NCBI RefSeq assembly: GCF_902459465.1
Contig: NC_047062.1
Coordinates: forward strand, 29,940,673 to 30,004,672
Length of the DNA stretch: 64,000 bases
Source: Asterias rubens
Lineage: Eukaryota; Echinodermata; Asteroidea; Forcipulatida; Asteriidae
Direction of reading: 5' to 3'
Positions 10,701 through 21,000 of the stretch are shown one piece after another. The position numbers and the translations under genes are program-made. Each line of letters starts with the position of its first letter. The stretch's first letter is position 1. The notes under the pieces are model-generated. The model did no database searches. It had not been told where the DNA came from and worked only from the letters and a program-made list of their open reading frames with translations.

Positions 10701-11172
10701 AGCGCCACGGCAGCTCGGGGCTGTATACTGCCCAGATTACAGGAATGTTTATGGCCCAATTACCAATCCACTTAGTATAAAGCGAGATGATAGGCTTTTG
10801 TTAAATGCGCTACATAAGAACCTGTTATTATTGTTTATTAACAAAATTTCAAAGAGCTGCTCGCACAATAAAAATAAACCAACACCAGTCTTGATTAACA
10901 TAAAAAATAAAACCAGTCATATCTTGTGTGCTGTTTGTGACGAAACATTTTTGATGTTAAACTGTGTCTGAAAAACTCTAACCTGTTTCTTGCCTTTCTA
11001 TTTACAGGGAGACAGCGGCGGTCCATTCGTCGTTAAAACAGGAGGAAGATGGGAGCTTGCTGGGATTGTCAGCTGGGGTCTCATTCCTTGTGCACAGAAC
11101 GGTATTCCTTCAATATACACTGATCCCAAAAAATTTGAAAATTGGATCTATAACACCATAAACTACAACTAA
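7708..11172 (+). CDS. Elastase/chymotrypsin-like serine protease, copy 1
   Basis: Exons 7708-7771, 8031-8220, 9088-9359, 10332-10471 and 11008-11172 (276 aa). A signal peptide ([18 protein letters not shown]) is followed by a propeptide with the conserved first Cys (D-C-G-Q-P). An Arg-VVGG activation site follows, then the S1A domain. The catalytic triad is His in TAAHC (about residue 81), Asp in NDIALIK (about 130) and Ser in GDSGGP (about 225). Likely a secreted digestive endopeptidase activated by tryptic cleavage. The residue six before the catalytic Ser is Gly (K-G-A-C-S-G-D-S), so trypsin-like specificity is excluded and an open elastase/chymotrypsin-type pocket is likely. Cys136 is Gly and Cys201 is Val. 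It has one extra Ser before the activation Arg (DESSR) compared with copy 2. Introns hold two minisatellites, part of an M0 MITE and a SINE. Confidence 0.95.
8902..9033. repeat. 22-bp minisatellite in intron 2 (6 units)
   Basis: Unit GACCCCAGTGAGGGCGCTTTTT, six tandem copies with point changes in the last three. The orthologous array in copy 2 is 19224-19349. Confidence 0.9.
9430..9633. repeat. 12-bp minisatellite in intron 3 (about 17 units)
   Basis: Unit GTGATGGTGTGC with an interspersed variant unit carrying GGCGTCTGT. The period is a multiple of three and no unit contains a stop in several frames on either strand, which creates long but meaningless open frames. Copy 2 has about three times as many units. 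Confidence 0.95.
10140..10297. repeat. Partial M0 MITE in intron 3
   Basis: Right-hand part of the M0 element, ending TACCAATAGTGTCCACTGCC. The counterpart in copy 2 is 21176-21337. Confidence 0.7.
10560..10835 (+). repeat. Decayed tRNA-Leu-type SINE (family B) in intron 4
   Basis: The head has decayed, but the body is clear: 'catgacacttgtgtc', 'ttctcttcaccca', 'tataaatgggcacctg' and 'ctgtatact', ending in TTATTATTG. Found in the same intron of copy 2 (21600-21875) and copy 3 (27840-28022), so it inserted before those duplications. Confidence 0.75.
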
Positions 11173-11178
11173 AATAAA
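11173..11178 (+). terminator. Poly(A) signal abutting the stop codon, copy 1
   Basis: AATAAA begins at the base after the TAA stop (TAA|AATAAA). The 3' UTR would be only some 15-30 nt. Confidence 0.75.
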
Positions 11179-11879
11179 CTTAAAAGATTTCCAGTTGATT
11201 GCCCGGTAGCTAGAGGTTTACGTATTTCAAAGCATTCACACATTACCAAGAACATTGGATTTACCTGGTAAGTCTGCTTCCACCTAGAATTATAAAAATC
11301 CCTTATTTGAGTGTGTAGGAGTGGGTTCACCTCCCCCAGTATTTTTTCTTAATTGAAATGTTGAGGATCATTTTGTCAGGATGCCATTTTGTGAGTTTGA
11401 TTTTTTAGTAATGTCTGCTACAATGACTTGATTGGTCAGTTTTATATAGCAACATCCAGATGGGCAAACCCTGGTGCTATTGGGCTATTGGGCCATATGA
11501 AACTCATTCAGAATCGTGTATAGGTTTGCAACCTGTTACAAAACTACTTGAAAGCTTGCCTAATACCATATGACATTGCAAGACATTATTCAAATCACTG
11601 CTCACAATTGGCTTTGAAGCACTAATTCAAGTACAACAATAAACTAACTTTGAGTCGTTTTTCGGATGTAAATTCATCATTAATTTCAGCCAAACTAATT
11701 TGCCAAAAGTCACTATTTTATTCGATTCTATAATCAGTTGAGACAAATGAAACAATAACAAACACATAATGTTAGTATTGAAGATATTGTTCATGATGAA
11801 CACCTTTAATAAAATGTTCACAGTTGATTTAATTATCTGGTCTTAAAGTTTGTTTCTAATGTTCAGAGTCAGTGGCGTG

Positions 11880-11914
<35 letters not shown>

Positions 11915-12019
11915 GGAGGCAGCCAGGAGACCCCCACCCCAGAGTCCACTGGGACCCTGCTAGTAGAGCAGAATCATTACCTTATCAACTTTTTACAAAG
12001 TAATTATTGTAAATAATAA
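11179..12019. other. 3' flank of copy 1; (AG)n/G-run microsatellite
   Basis: It starts within a SINE-A head remnant (cccggtagctagagg) joined directly to the protease 3' end, then the right half of an M1 MITE (about 11230-11275). The same order in unit B is separated by about 835 extra bases. A purine microsatellite, (AG)n then a G run, lies at 11876-11918. No gene is supported. Confidence 0.6.
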
Positions 12020-12655
12020 TATTAATAACCATTTCTTATATAGCGCATTTCACAATAACCGTATCAATGCGCTTTACATTAGTGCCTTGGTCATAGGGCC
12101 AATAACATCCCTTTTTAATGTTTCTCAGCTCCCTTGGGAGTTTGTACAACCTGGGCAACAGTTTATATCGCTCCAAAGGCTTTTTCATTCACAATATCAA
12201 CCTCTTCCCTCGCAGGTACCCATTTATACCCCTGGGTGAAGAGAAGCAATTATAGTAAAGTATCTTGCTCAAGGACACAAGTGTCACGACCGGGATTCGA
12301 ACCCACACTCCGTTGAATCAGCACTAGAACTTGAATTCGATGCTTTTAACCACTCGGCCATGACACTCTACTCTCAAGTGTCTTGCTCAAGGACACAAGT
12401 GTCACGACTGGGATTCGAACCCACACTCCGTTGAATCAGCACTAGAACTTGAATTCGATGCTTTTAACCACTCGGCCATGACACTCTACTCTCAAGTGTC
12501 TTGCTCAAGGACACAAGTGTCATGACCGGGATTCGAACCCACACTCCGTTGAATAAGCACTAGAACTTGAATTCGATGCTTTTAACCACTCGGCCATGAC
12601 ACTCTACTCTCAAGTGTCTTGCTCAAGGACACAAGTGTCATGACCGGGATTGTAA
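12020..12655 (-). repeat. Family B SINE with tandemly repeated tRNA-Leu-like heads
   Basis: Minus-strand SINE-B whose tRNA-like head plus linker is repeated with an exact 118-bp period (landmark 'tcttgctc' at 12263, 12381, 12499 and 12617). There are three full heads and a partial fourth. Each head has matching acceptor-stem ends (TGTCATG and CGTGACA), an A-box, an anticodon-loop-like TTCAAGT, a long variable region and the B-box GGGTTCGAATCCC. This resembles tRNA-Leu(CAA). These are SINE modules and not proper tRNA genes. Confidence 0.8.
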
Positions 12656-13331
12656 CACTCTGCTGCTGGGACAACAAGAGCTTGGCTACATCATGTCAAA
12701 ATCACAAAACGTGGTGATTGTCAAAAGCATTTGAAAACCTTGTCTGGAAAATTAAATGGTACTGACCGAATTCAAGTTGTCACACCATAAATCTTGCCTG
12801 CCCCATATTGGTAGCCGGATGCCCTTGTGTAACTGTGAAGGGCATATGTTTTTTTGGTTTTTTTTCTTTCAATGTTATGACCCCTTCATTGGCCACCATT
12901 GCTGAGGTTCCATCAATAGAAATGTGCATGTACCGCATATATCTCTCAGCCAATGATAGGTCTCTGTTTACCTCAATGGGGGCGCTGTTTTTGCTTGTGA
13001 CATCACATGCAAGGTGTGTGTTGCTTAGACTTAGCAGTATCTCAGATGTCAATGATTCTCTGCAAGATTGTTACCGATATATAGCATCAGATTGCCACTT
13101 TAAGATAATCATATTTTGTTTTCCCAATCGTGTACTTTGGCTTTCAATTGTTTGGTTTGATAAGTTAATTATTCTTTTATTTCTGCTTTCATTGTGTCAT
13201 GGGTGGGAAAAACCTCAAATGGTGCTCAATGAAATCCAAAGTTAAACCTATTTTATTTTTGAAGGATCCATACCTTGGTTACCATAAATAAAATGTTTCT
13301 GGTAACTTATACTTCATAACGGACTGCAAAT
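12656..13331. other. Intergenic, right end of unit A
   Basis: Shared with 24155-24570 and, less well, with about 30240-30740, so it is part of the ancestral repeat unit of the array. The 145-codon open frame at 12808-13245 is T-rich, broken in the related copies and not supported. Confidence 0.5.
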
Positions 13332-14578
13332 TTGTTGCCTTCTCTGTCCATGCTTTGACCAATTATTCGCCACTTTTCTGCCAGAATGTTGGGAGGGCAG
13401 TTGCCCCATTGGGAGGGCAGTGTCTCCCCCCCACCCTCCGCTCTTACATACATGGTATTAATTTGGCCGTTAACCTGAATCTGCCATGCAGGTTATTCTG
13501 CTAAGCATAAGTTTCTGCTCACAAGAAATGTGGCTCGTTATCAGAGCTATTTGATGGATTTCTGTTTCTGAAGCAATAAACTGATGTGCCGAGAGGCTAA
13601 AATGAAATTGGGTTGTGCCAAAAAAGAACTAATATATCGTGTTCATGTTTTATTGTCCCAGATTATAGGATTTACTGCTCTATTTGGTAGCTGAGTAATG
13701 ACCCACTCGAACTTGCTCTTTTATTGGATTGAACGGTATCATAAAATTGTCATTCCTGATAAGTTAATACAATGATTGACTGATCATACAGGCTGATGAA
13801 GGATCAGTGACCTAGTTCTTGAGCATTGCCGCCTTGGCATCAATTCATTGTAAAATTGTAAATAAATTGTGTATGATTTACAGTGCACTCTAGCTAAAAT
13901 CAGAAATGCTGTTTTTATATAAATTGTTTGTGACTTTTTTTGTAGTTTTGTGTTTTACCATGGACCAGATTTTAAATCGTGAGTATTAAAAAAACGTGAG
14001 CAGATTTGTTAGTTCAAAAAAATAGCTAGTGGCCTGACGTTGCGACCCTTAGCTGAGTTTTTGAAGGCTGAGAAAGTTTCTGCTAGAGTAAAAATGTCAG
14101 ACCACTAACTCTTTTTTGCATTTATACCATATGTTCTTTTGGTTGGTAAGTAGTTTGCAACAGTTCGTTCTATTTTCCCAATGCCAGGCCTGATACTTTT
14201 ATCGAGGCAATGAAAGGGCATTGCCTCCATGCCCCCTGGGCCCAATTTCAGAGCACTGCTAAGCAAATGTTCTTGCTAAGCAGCTCCATGAAATTGGGCC
14301 CTGATCATTGCCCCTTGAAATGCTTCAGTAGAAATTTACAATTTCCTCATAGGGTACTAAGGATAATGCCTTGGTGCCCTTGCCCTTTCAAAAACAAAAG
14401 CACACAAGCCTACAATTGTATTTCCAACTTCTTATTGCATTGTCAAAGGAAAGTCCATCATTTTGGACAAGAAAATTCCTTTCCATCTCCAAGTTTTCCA
14501 AAAGTATACTACATCTTGAATCCAACATTCTTCGACCGAATAATTGCCTTTAATTGATGACTCTCGTTTGCATTACAG

Positions 14579-14662
14579 AGTAACAGCAACTGGGTTGAAA
14601 ATTGCTGGATTGTAAAAGAATGGACTGAAGCCGAGACTCACTTGCAAGTTACAGAAGCCAAG
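14579..14662 (+). CDS. Duplicate of host gene H exon (candidate cassette exon)
   Basis: An 84-nt copy of 5221-5304 with intact 3' site (TTGCATTACAG) and 5' site (AAG|GTACAC), still fully open, phase 0 on both sides. The changes I see alter two residues (Ile to Thr and Gly to Glu in the last third). Using both exons would insert a 28-residue repeat without shifting the frame; using only one would make them alternatives. Whether it is spliced in cannot be read from DNA. Confidence 0.45.
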
Positions 14663-14689
14663 GTACACATTTTGTTTATTAAAAATCAA

Positions 14690-15120
14690 TTAAAGGGTAA
14701 ATGTACTTTTTCCTAAAAAAAAAAACAATGTCCACAGATATGCATTAAACTCACACAGTTTGAAGATTATGATAGTAGAAAGCTTCCCTTGAAATTTTAC
14801 TTACTGAGGTGCTGTAGTTTTTGAGAAATGAGTAAAAGTAATAATTTTCGTCTCGGTTTTGAGCATGTAAAAACGAATTAACCTGTTATTCTATGGTTTT
14901 GGTATAATATCATAACTGGTTAAGGGGATTTTACATACTAAAATAGTTTTGGTCTCATGAGACCAAAACTATTTTGTGACTTGTTTTACTCGTTTCTCAA
15001 AAACTACACAACCTTAGTTAGTAATATTTGAAGGGAAGCTTTCCACTATCATTATCTTCAAACCCTGTAAGTTTAATGTAAATCTGTGGACATTTTGAAA
15101 AAGTACCCAAATCCTTTAAA
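14690..15120. repeat. MITE family M2
   Basis: Inverted halves around GGTCTCATGAGACC near 14950. It starts AAAGGGTAAATGTACTTTTT and ends AAAAAGTACCCAAATCCTTT. Inserted just after the duplicated exon and absent after 5304 in unit A. Confidence 0.7.
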
Positions 15121-15324
15121 CGGGGAAGCACACTTGTGCACAATCATACCAGGCTTATTTTATTTTGATTTCTGCAATCAAAATAAGCAACAGTGATTCA
15201 AATGCTATTGATATTTGTTGTGTATTTCAACAGTTTCTTTTGTTACAGAAATATTTGTGTTTATTGTTTACCACTTGCTTTTTCTGTATGCTTTCTGCCT
15301 CTCTAAAAAATAATAAGAAGATAA

Positions 15325-15590
15325 ATAATATTGAATAATATAGCGCACGTATCTACCTAACAAGGTACTCAAGGCGCTGAGTATATACAAACTTTCAGAA
15401 AGATAGGTTATTGAAGTTGTGAATTCTGAGACCCAATGCTATATAGACCCAATGCTATATAGCACATTACAAAAGTCAACAAGGTGCCCGGGGGCATTTA
15501 GCAGCCACAGCTAGGAGTACCAGAGCGAACCCCATCTCTTTAATTGCACTGGGTTCTTTTTTACAAAATACATGGGACCAACGGCTTAAA
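15325..15590 (-). repeat. Headless family C SINE, interrupted by a family A SINE
   Basis: Matches 5535-5780 but stops at 'gggaccaacggctt', where a SINE-A (15594-15770, minus) follows. Confidence 0.7.
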
Positions 15591-15593
15591 GAA

Positions 15594-15770
15594 TATTTAT
15601 TTTGGTTTTACTCATATACACTGTTGTCTTATAACACTGTATACTCGGTACTTTTTTGAGTTTTGTGAAAAAAATCACAGGCATATTACTCGGGTGGGAT
15701 TCGAACCCACAACCTTTGCAATTCCCGAGCAGTATCTTACCAACTAGACTATCCAGATTGCCCGATAGCT
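15594..15770 (-). repeat. tRNA-derived SINE, family A
   Basis: Complete layout with a good head: B-box GGGTTCGAATCCCACCC, and 'ttaccaactagacta' as the reversed A-box region. Specific to unit B. Confidence 0.8.
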
Positions 15771-15993
15771 ATTATTGTGGATATTATTGTGTCAGCAAAC
15801 ATTTTTTTTGAAGTTCGTTGGCATAAGATAAAGATGTCCTCATCATTGTGTGAACAAACACATGACTAGCCTTAAACTTCCATTATCAAGATAAATTCAC
15901 TGGCTCCGTTGATTAATAGACGTCCGTGGGAGTTGCATTGGGCTAGTTTTTGTTCAGGTTCATGCAAGGAAAGTTTAGCAATTGAACCTGGCT

Positions 15994-16377
15994 TTAAAGG
16001 CACTGGACACTATTGGTAATTGTCAAAGACTAGCCTTCACAGTTGGTGTATCTCAACATATGTATAAAATAACAAACCTGTGAAAATTTGAGCTCAATCG
16101 GTCGTCAAAGTTGCGAGATAATAATGAAAGAAAAAAAGTACTCTTGTCACATGAAGTTGTGTGGTTTCAGATGCTTGATTTCGAGACCTCAAATAACTTG
16201 AGGTCTCAAAATCATATTTGTGGAAACTTACTTCTTTCTCGTAAACTACGTCACTTCAGAGGGAGCCGTTTCTCACAATGTTTTATACTATCAACCTTTC
16301 CCCACTACTCATTACCAAGTAAGGTTTTATGCTTGTAATTATTTTGAGTAATTACCAATAGTGTCCACTGCCTTTAA
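15994..16377. repeat. MITE family M0 (unit B copy)
   Basis: Counterpart of 6502-6884, with the same ends and flanks. Confidence 0.8.
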
Positions 16378-16694
16378 CATATCTCCATCAAAGACTCATG
16401 TTCTTTCAGAAATGTAAGTTTCTGTCATTAGAAACATTTTGGATGATGAGATGGGTGGTTTGGTTTGCTTTATAGTGGTATCTTTCCTTGCCTTCCACTT
16501 CAACAAACATTAATGTTTGTTGATGTTGTACATGTACATGTAATAATGTAGTGATGTACTTGTTAAACCCCACAAAGTGAACAAACATTCTCCTGAAGAT
16601 GAGCAGAGTATACTGTACAAAGCGTCAAGACCTAACCGGCTCTTTTCAGGGCCAACATTCCCTTAAAGGGATTTTACACCAGGTTGTACGCCCT

Positions 16695-16916
16695 AATTTA
16701 CTATTCATATTATAAGTTATCATACAAGCGCGTACTATATTTCCCATATTTCCACGAGCGCGCGTGTGATAACAAATTTATCTTCAAGCAAACTTTGCAC
16801 GTGACATAGAACACACAATACGCATGGTAGTGATATTAGCCGTGCAGTATAGGTTTTATCACCACTCCATTCTGCGAATCTGATTGGAGGTGGAGCAGAT
16901 ACTTGAAGATAATTAT
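16695..16916. repeat. Unit B-specific insertion of about 220 bp
   Basis: Unit A reads straight through at about 7216-7227. The insert has an inner inverted pair TTATCTTCAAG (about 16780) and CTTGAAGATAA (about 16902) and CG-rich words such as CGAGCGCGCGTG. No coding content. Confidence 0.55.
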
Positions 16917-17424
16917 ATTTATAGTTACTCTTGAACAAACATTTTTCTTATGCTAATTTGAATACAAGTTACCAACATTACTCTTGTCTTTGTAAGTCTA
17001 TGTAAATCGGATGTTTCAAAGTTCACAAATATGAAAAACCTATTTATACACTTAATTATGCCAATGACCGATAACGGCCAAATGTCCATGTACCGAAGAT
17101 CGGTCAAACGGATGTAATTTAGCCATCCGTGGACCAGTTTTGCCACATGAACTTGTTTGAACTCCCCTATCTCAGAAAAAAAAATATACATTTCAGTTAT
17201 TGGTTTCATCACTGATGTTTGAAGACCAATATTTTAATACCAATAAATTGAATTTTTAAAAGATTACCCAAATTGCTGTAAATTTTGGGGTTTTCTTCTT
17301 TTTGCAAACCACCTTTGCAATTCTAGGGCAGTGTCATACCAACTTGTTGGTAATGGGTTTGAATCCCACCCGATTAAAATGCCCTTGATTTGTTTCACAA
17401 CCCTTGAAGTCTGTAGAAGTTGCA

Positions 17425-17680
17425 TTAGTGTCGTGTCATGGCCTAGCGGTTAAGAAACTGGATTCAAATTCTGGTGTTTTCTGATCAGAGTGTGGGTTCG
17501 ATACCCAGTTGTGTTACACGGTTTCCTTAAGCTAGACACCCAACCATGATGCTACGTCCTTCGGAAGGGACGTAAAGCCGTTTGTCCCGTGTGTTGTGTA
17601 ATGCATGTTTAACAAAAATAGTGCACTTATTGAAATAAGAAGGGGTTCACCAGGGTGTTCCTGGTTTGGCAGCATATTGC
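17425..17680 (+). repeat. tRNA-derived SINE, family C (plus strand)
   Basis: The tRNA-like head GTGTCATGGCCTAGCGGTTA with B-box GGGTTCGATACCC is followed by the body landmark 'cttcggaagggacgtaaagc' and 'tgtgttgtgtaatgcatg'. About 17290-17380, just before it, is a scrambled SINE-A piece. Confidence 0.75.
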
Positions 17681-17889
17681 GCTACTGCACCTTATAACCA
17701 TCACATGGTGTTATGTAAAAGGATTAGGTCTCATAATTCAAAACGTAGTCCCACATACATAATTCATTGAACTATAAATAATCAACTAATCAAACAAACT
17801 TTTTTTTGAGAATTAGGTTGAGAACACAATCCTATCTAGGGCGGCAAACTTTCGTCACTTTCTTGCCAATAAGAACAACCTTATTTACT

Positions 17890-17985
17890 CACAATCATAA
17901 AAGCACCTGTTTTGTCTCGCACACAGAGATCTGCAGATAATTAAAAGTGTATAAATATGAGTGTCTCATCTTGGGATGGTCATTC
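17890..17985 (+). promoter_or_regulatory. Promoter of protease copy 2
   Basis: E-box CACCTG at 17904-17909, then TTTTGTCTCGCACACA, AGATCTGCAGATAAT, TATAAATA at 17950-17957 and the initiator TCATTC about 30 nt further on. Almost identical to copy 1 except for the intact E-box. Confidence 0.75.
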
Positions 17986-18030
17986 GGGAGTGGAGTTTTG
18001 CAGCTGACCATTCATCGTACCTCTCTCACC

Positions 18031-21000
18031 ATGGCGCTGCGTTCACTGTTTGTGTTACTGGGAACCTTCATTGCCTGCAATGCCAATTTGATTGGTAAGT
18101 ATTACCAGTTTATATCATGACTCTACTGTCGCTAAGAAAAATTACTAGCATGGGAAATGAGCCTCAGAAATTCAGTATAGCTCAAAGATTATAAAGTGTG
18201 TAAGGTGCAAGATTTCCAGCAATGCCAATTTTTTGGGTAAGTGTATCACTCCTGCAGTTTATATCACAACTTAAGTTTTGTAAAGCTTCATACACCACTA
18301 AACCACTGATCTATGTTTCCCTTAATAATCAGTAGTCTAATTTGATTTCATTTGAAGATTGTGGGCAACCAGCCCATCCTCCCGATGAATCGCGCGTTGT
18401 GGGAGGACACGAAGCCCAGGCCAACTCCTGGCCATGGCAGGTTAGTCTTCAACTCAAGCAGTACGATGGTACTAAAATGCATTGGTGCGGTGGATCGCTC
18501 ATACACTACAATTGGGTTGTAACAGCAGCTCACTGTGTAGAGGGGTAAGTTCGAAGAAATAACTCAACATTTCACTAGGATTTTGATCTGAGCACTATAG
18601 ACCTTTATTACGGTGTGGCCATCTTGATTTTACTCCATTCCAACTCATTGTAACCAAACTGAGGCAGGACGAAATAATAGTGTGGTACCATATTTGCGTA
18701 ATGAATGTTAGCATGCATTACTATTGTTAGAAACAGGGAACATGACCAAGATGGTGACAGGGTGATAAAGGTCTATTGGGCTTGCAAATCAAGTCTACAA
18801 GTCTACTGCACTGTGAAATTAGACTTGCTACTTTGCAAGGTTGCCAATCATGGAATGATTTGATAACCTCAAAACACTATATATATCGTTCCCTCGATCG
18901 TTATTTTGATCTGGGCGCTTTACAGAGTGTGGTGATTTCATGATTTCATGATTGCTGTATTTAGCTCTATTGAAGCCATCGAGATACCCACCCAAACAGA
19001 AATTCTCTCAACAGAGATGCAGGCTACAACCTCCCATCCCCCTCCTTCCCCCATCTGCAACGGTCTGACGTGACTACTCCCCTGAACAAGAGGTCATGTG
19101 GGTTTCTTTAAATTGTGTACAAGCTTCTAGACGCCTTTCTACCAATAGACCCCTTGCTAACGCGAAACACTACTGGGACGCCGAGGTTGCATGCTTGTTT
19201 TTACGCACAAATCATTTGCCTCCTTTGATCCCAGTGAGGGCGCTTTTTGACCCCAGTGAGGGCGCTTTTTGACCCCAGTGAGGGCGCTTTTTGACCCCAG
19301 TGAGGGCGCTTTTTGACCCCAGTGAGGGCGCTTTTTGACCCCAGTAAGCTTTTGATGTGACAAGCAAGGGCTCTATTCTTATTTGATTTTTTTTAGGAAG
19401 GAAGCTCCTTATTTATGGGAAGTCTGGCTTGGTGCTCATGACAACAAAGTTCCTTCAGGCAGTGTGGTTGTGTCGAAAGTTGCAGGAATTTTCAAAAATC
19501 CATATTGGAATCCAAGCGGTCTTGTGAATGATATTGCGCTGATTAAATTAGCAACTTACTTCACCTTAAGTGACGAGATCAGCACTGTTTGCCTGCCTGC
19601 AAAAACTCACACAGCAGGGAATGGGTTCGTCACAGGCTGGGGAGAAATGCAGTACTATGGACAAGCAGGTAGGGTTCTTGTGCTTTTTATAAACCGTATT
19701 GAATATGACATTGCCATTCAAATATCTGCCCTACAACATGGCGTCTGTGATGGTGTGCGTGATGGTGTGCGTGATGGTGTGCGTGATGGCGTCTGTGATG
19801 GTGTGCGTGATGGTGTGCGTGATGGTGTGCGTGATGGTGTGCGTGATGGTGTGCGTGATGGTGTGCGTGATGGCGTCTGTGATGGTGTGCGTGATGGTGT
19901 GCGTGATGGTGTGCGTGATGGTGTGCGTGATGGTGTGCGTGATGGTGTGCGTGATGGTGTGCGTGATGGTGTGCGTGATGGTGTGCGTGATGGTGTGCGT
20001 GATGGTGTGCGTGATGGCGTCTGTGATGGTGTGCGTGATGGCGTTTGTGATGGTGTGCGTGATGGTGTGCGTGATGGTGTGCGTGATGGTGTGCGTGATG
20101 GTGTGCGTGATTGTGTGAGTGATGGTGTGCGTGATGGTGTGCGTGATGGTGTGCGTGATGGCGTCTGTGATGGTGTGCGTGATGGTGTGCGTGATGGTGT
20201 GCGTGATGGTGTGCGTGATGGTGTGCGTGATGGTGTGCGTGATGGTGTGCGTGATGGTGTGCGTGATGGTGTGCGTGATGGTGTGCGTGATGGTGTGCGT
20301 GATGGTGTGCGTGATGGTGTGCGTGATGGTGTGCGTGATGGTGTGCGTGCATGTGCATTAGCAATCAAACAAGTAATGCTGCGTGCTGCGTGCTTCATTG
20401 TTCTAATCATTGTTCACTTCCACGATGGTAACGTTCTGATGTAGAAATGAATGATGTGCAATTTGTCAAATTTCCTTGTGTTTTTTGCTGTTGATCAAGA
20501 AAGCAAGATATAGGATTTGAGGCATTGCATGGTGAGGTATCAATGTATATTTGGTTTGCGGTAACACCATGTGTGTATCTACTTGCCAGGTAGAGTTGTT
20601 CTTAGGGAACTGTCTTGCTTTATTCTACTGCCGTGGAGTAGATAATCGGAGGTTCGGGAGACTTCTCAGTTCTGAAAAGAACTGTCCTGCTTTTTAACTA
20701 TTACCCGGGCGGATGGTAGAGAAATTAGACTGGACTACTACTTTAGCTTATAGGATCGTAATTAACTCCTGACGATGACGAGAGCAAGCTAGTCGAAACG
20801 TTGAGACCAATTTCAAGAAAGCAAGATATTATTAAAACTCTCCGGTAAAGGTTGCCACCTTCAGGCCACCATGGGAATACATGTGTTTGTTTTTTTGTAA
20901 TTCACAAGAAAATAAACAAAATTAATGTTTCTTTCGTATTCCTTTTGCTGTTTACTGGCAAAGTATTTGCTGTTGGTTTTTTTGTTTGTATTTTTACAAA

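Larger units (their letters stand above)
536..13243 (+). repeat. Segmental duplication, unit A
   Basis: This block aligns colinearly with 13332-24580. Anchors: 536-1070 matches 13332-13843; 4510-6500 matches 13856-15990; protease copy 1 matches copy 2; 11201-11960 matches 23072-23850; 12750-13240 matches 24155-24570. Unit A has 3.4 kb (1071-4507) that unit B lacks. It also has its own insertions, such as SINE-A 6109-6277 and the SINE-B array 12020-12650. Identity looks very high by eye, so the event is recent. Confidence 0.85.

Noticed and set aside
12263-12650. True tRNA-Leu genes
   Set aside because: Heads are embedded in a SINE body, have mismatched anticodon stems and lack a T-run right after the 3' end; they are SINE modules.
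12808-13245. 145-codon plus-strand frame
   Set aside because: T-rich, broken in the related segments at 24160-24655 and 30240-30740.
19687-20364. His-rich (HHHA)n and (RTPS)n open frames on the minus strand, and (MVCV)n on the plus strand
   Set aside because: They arise from the 12-bp minisatellite, which lacks stops in several frames; no start context or splice support.
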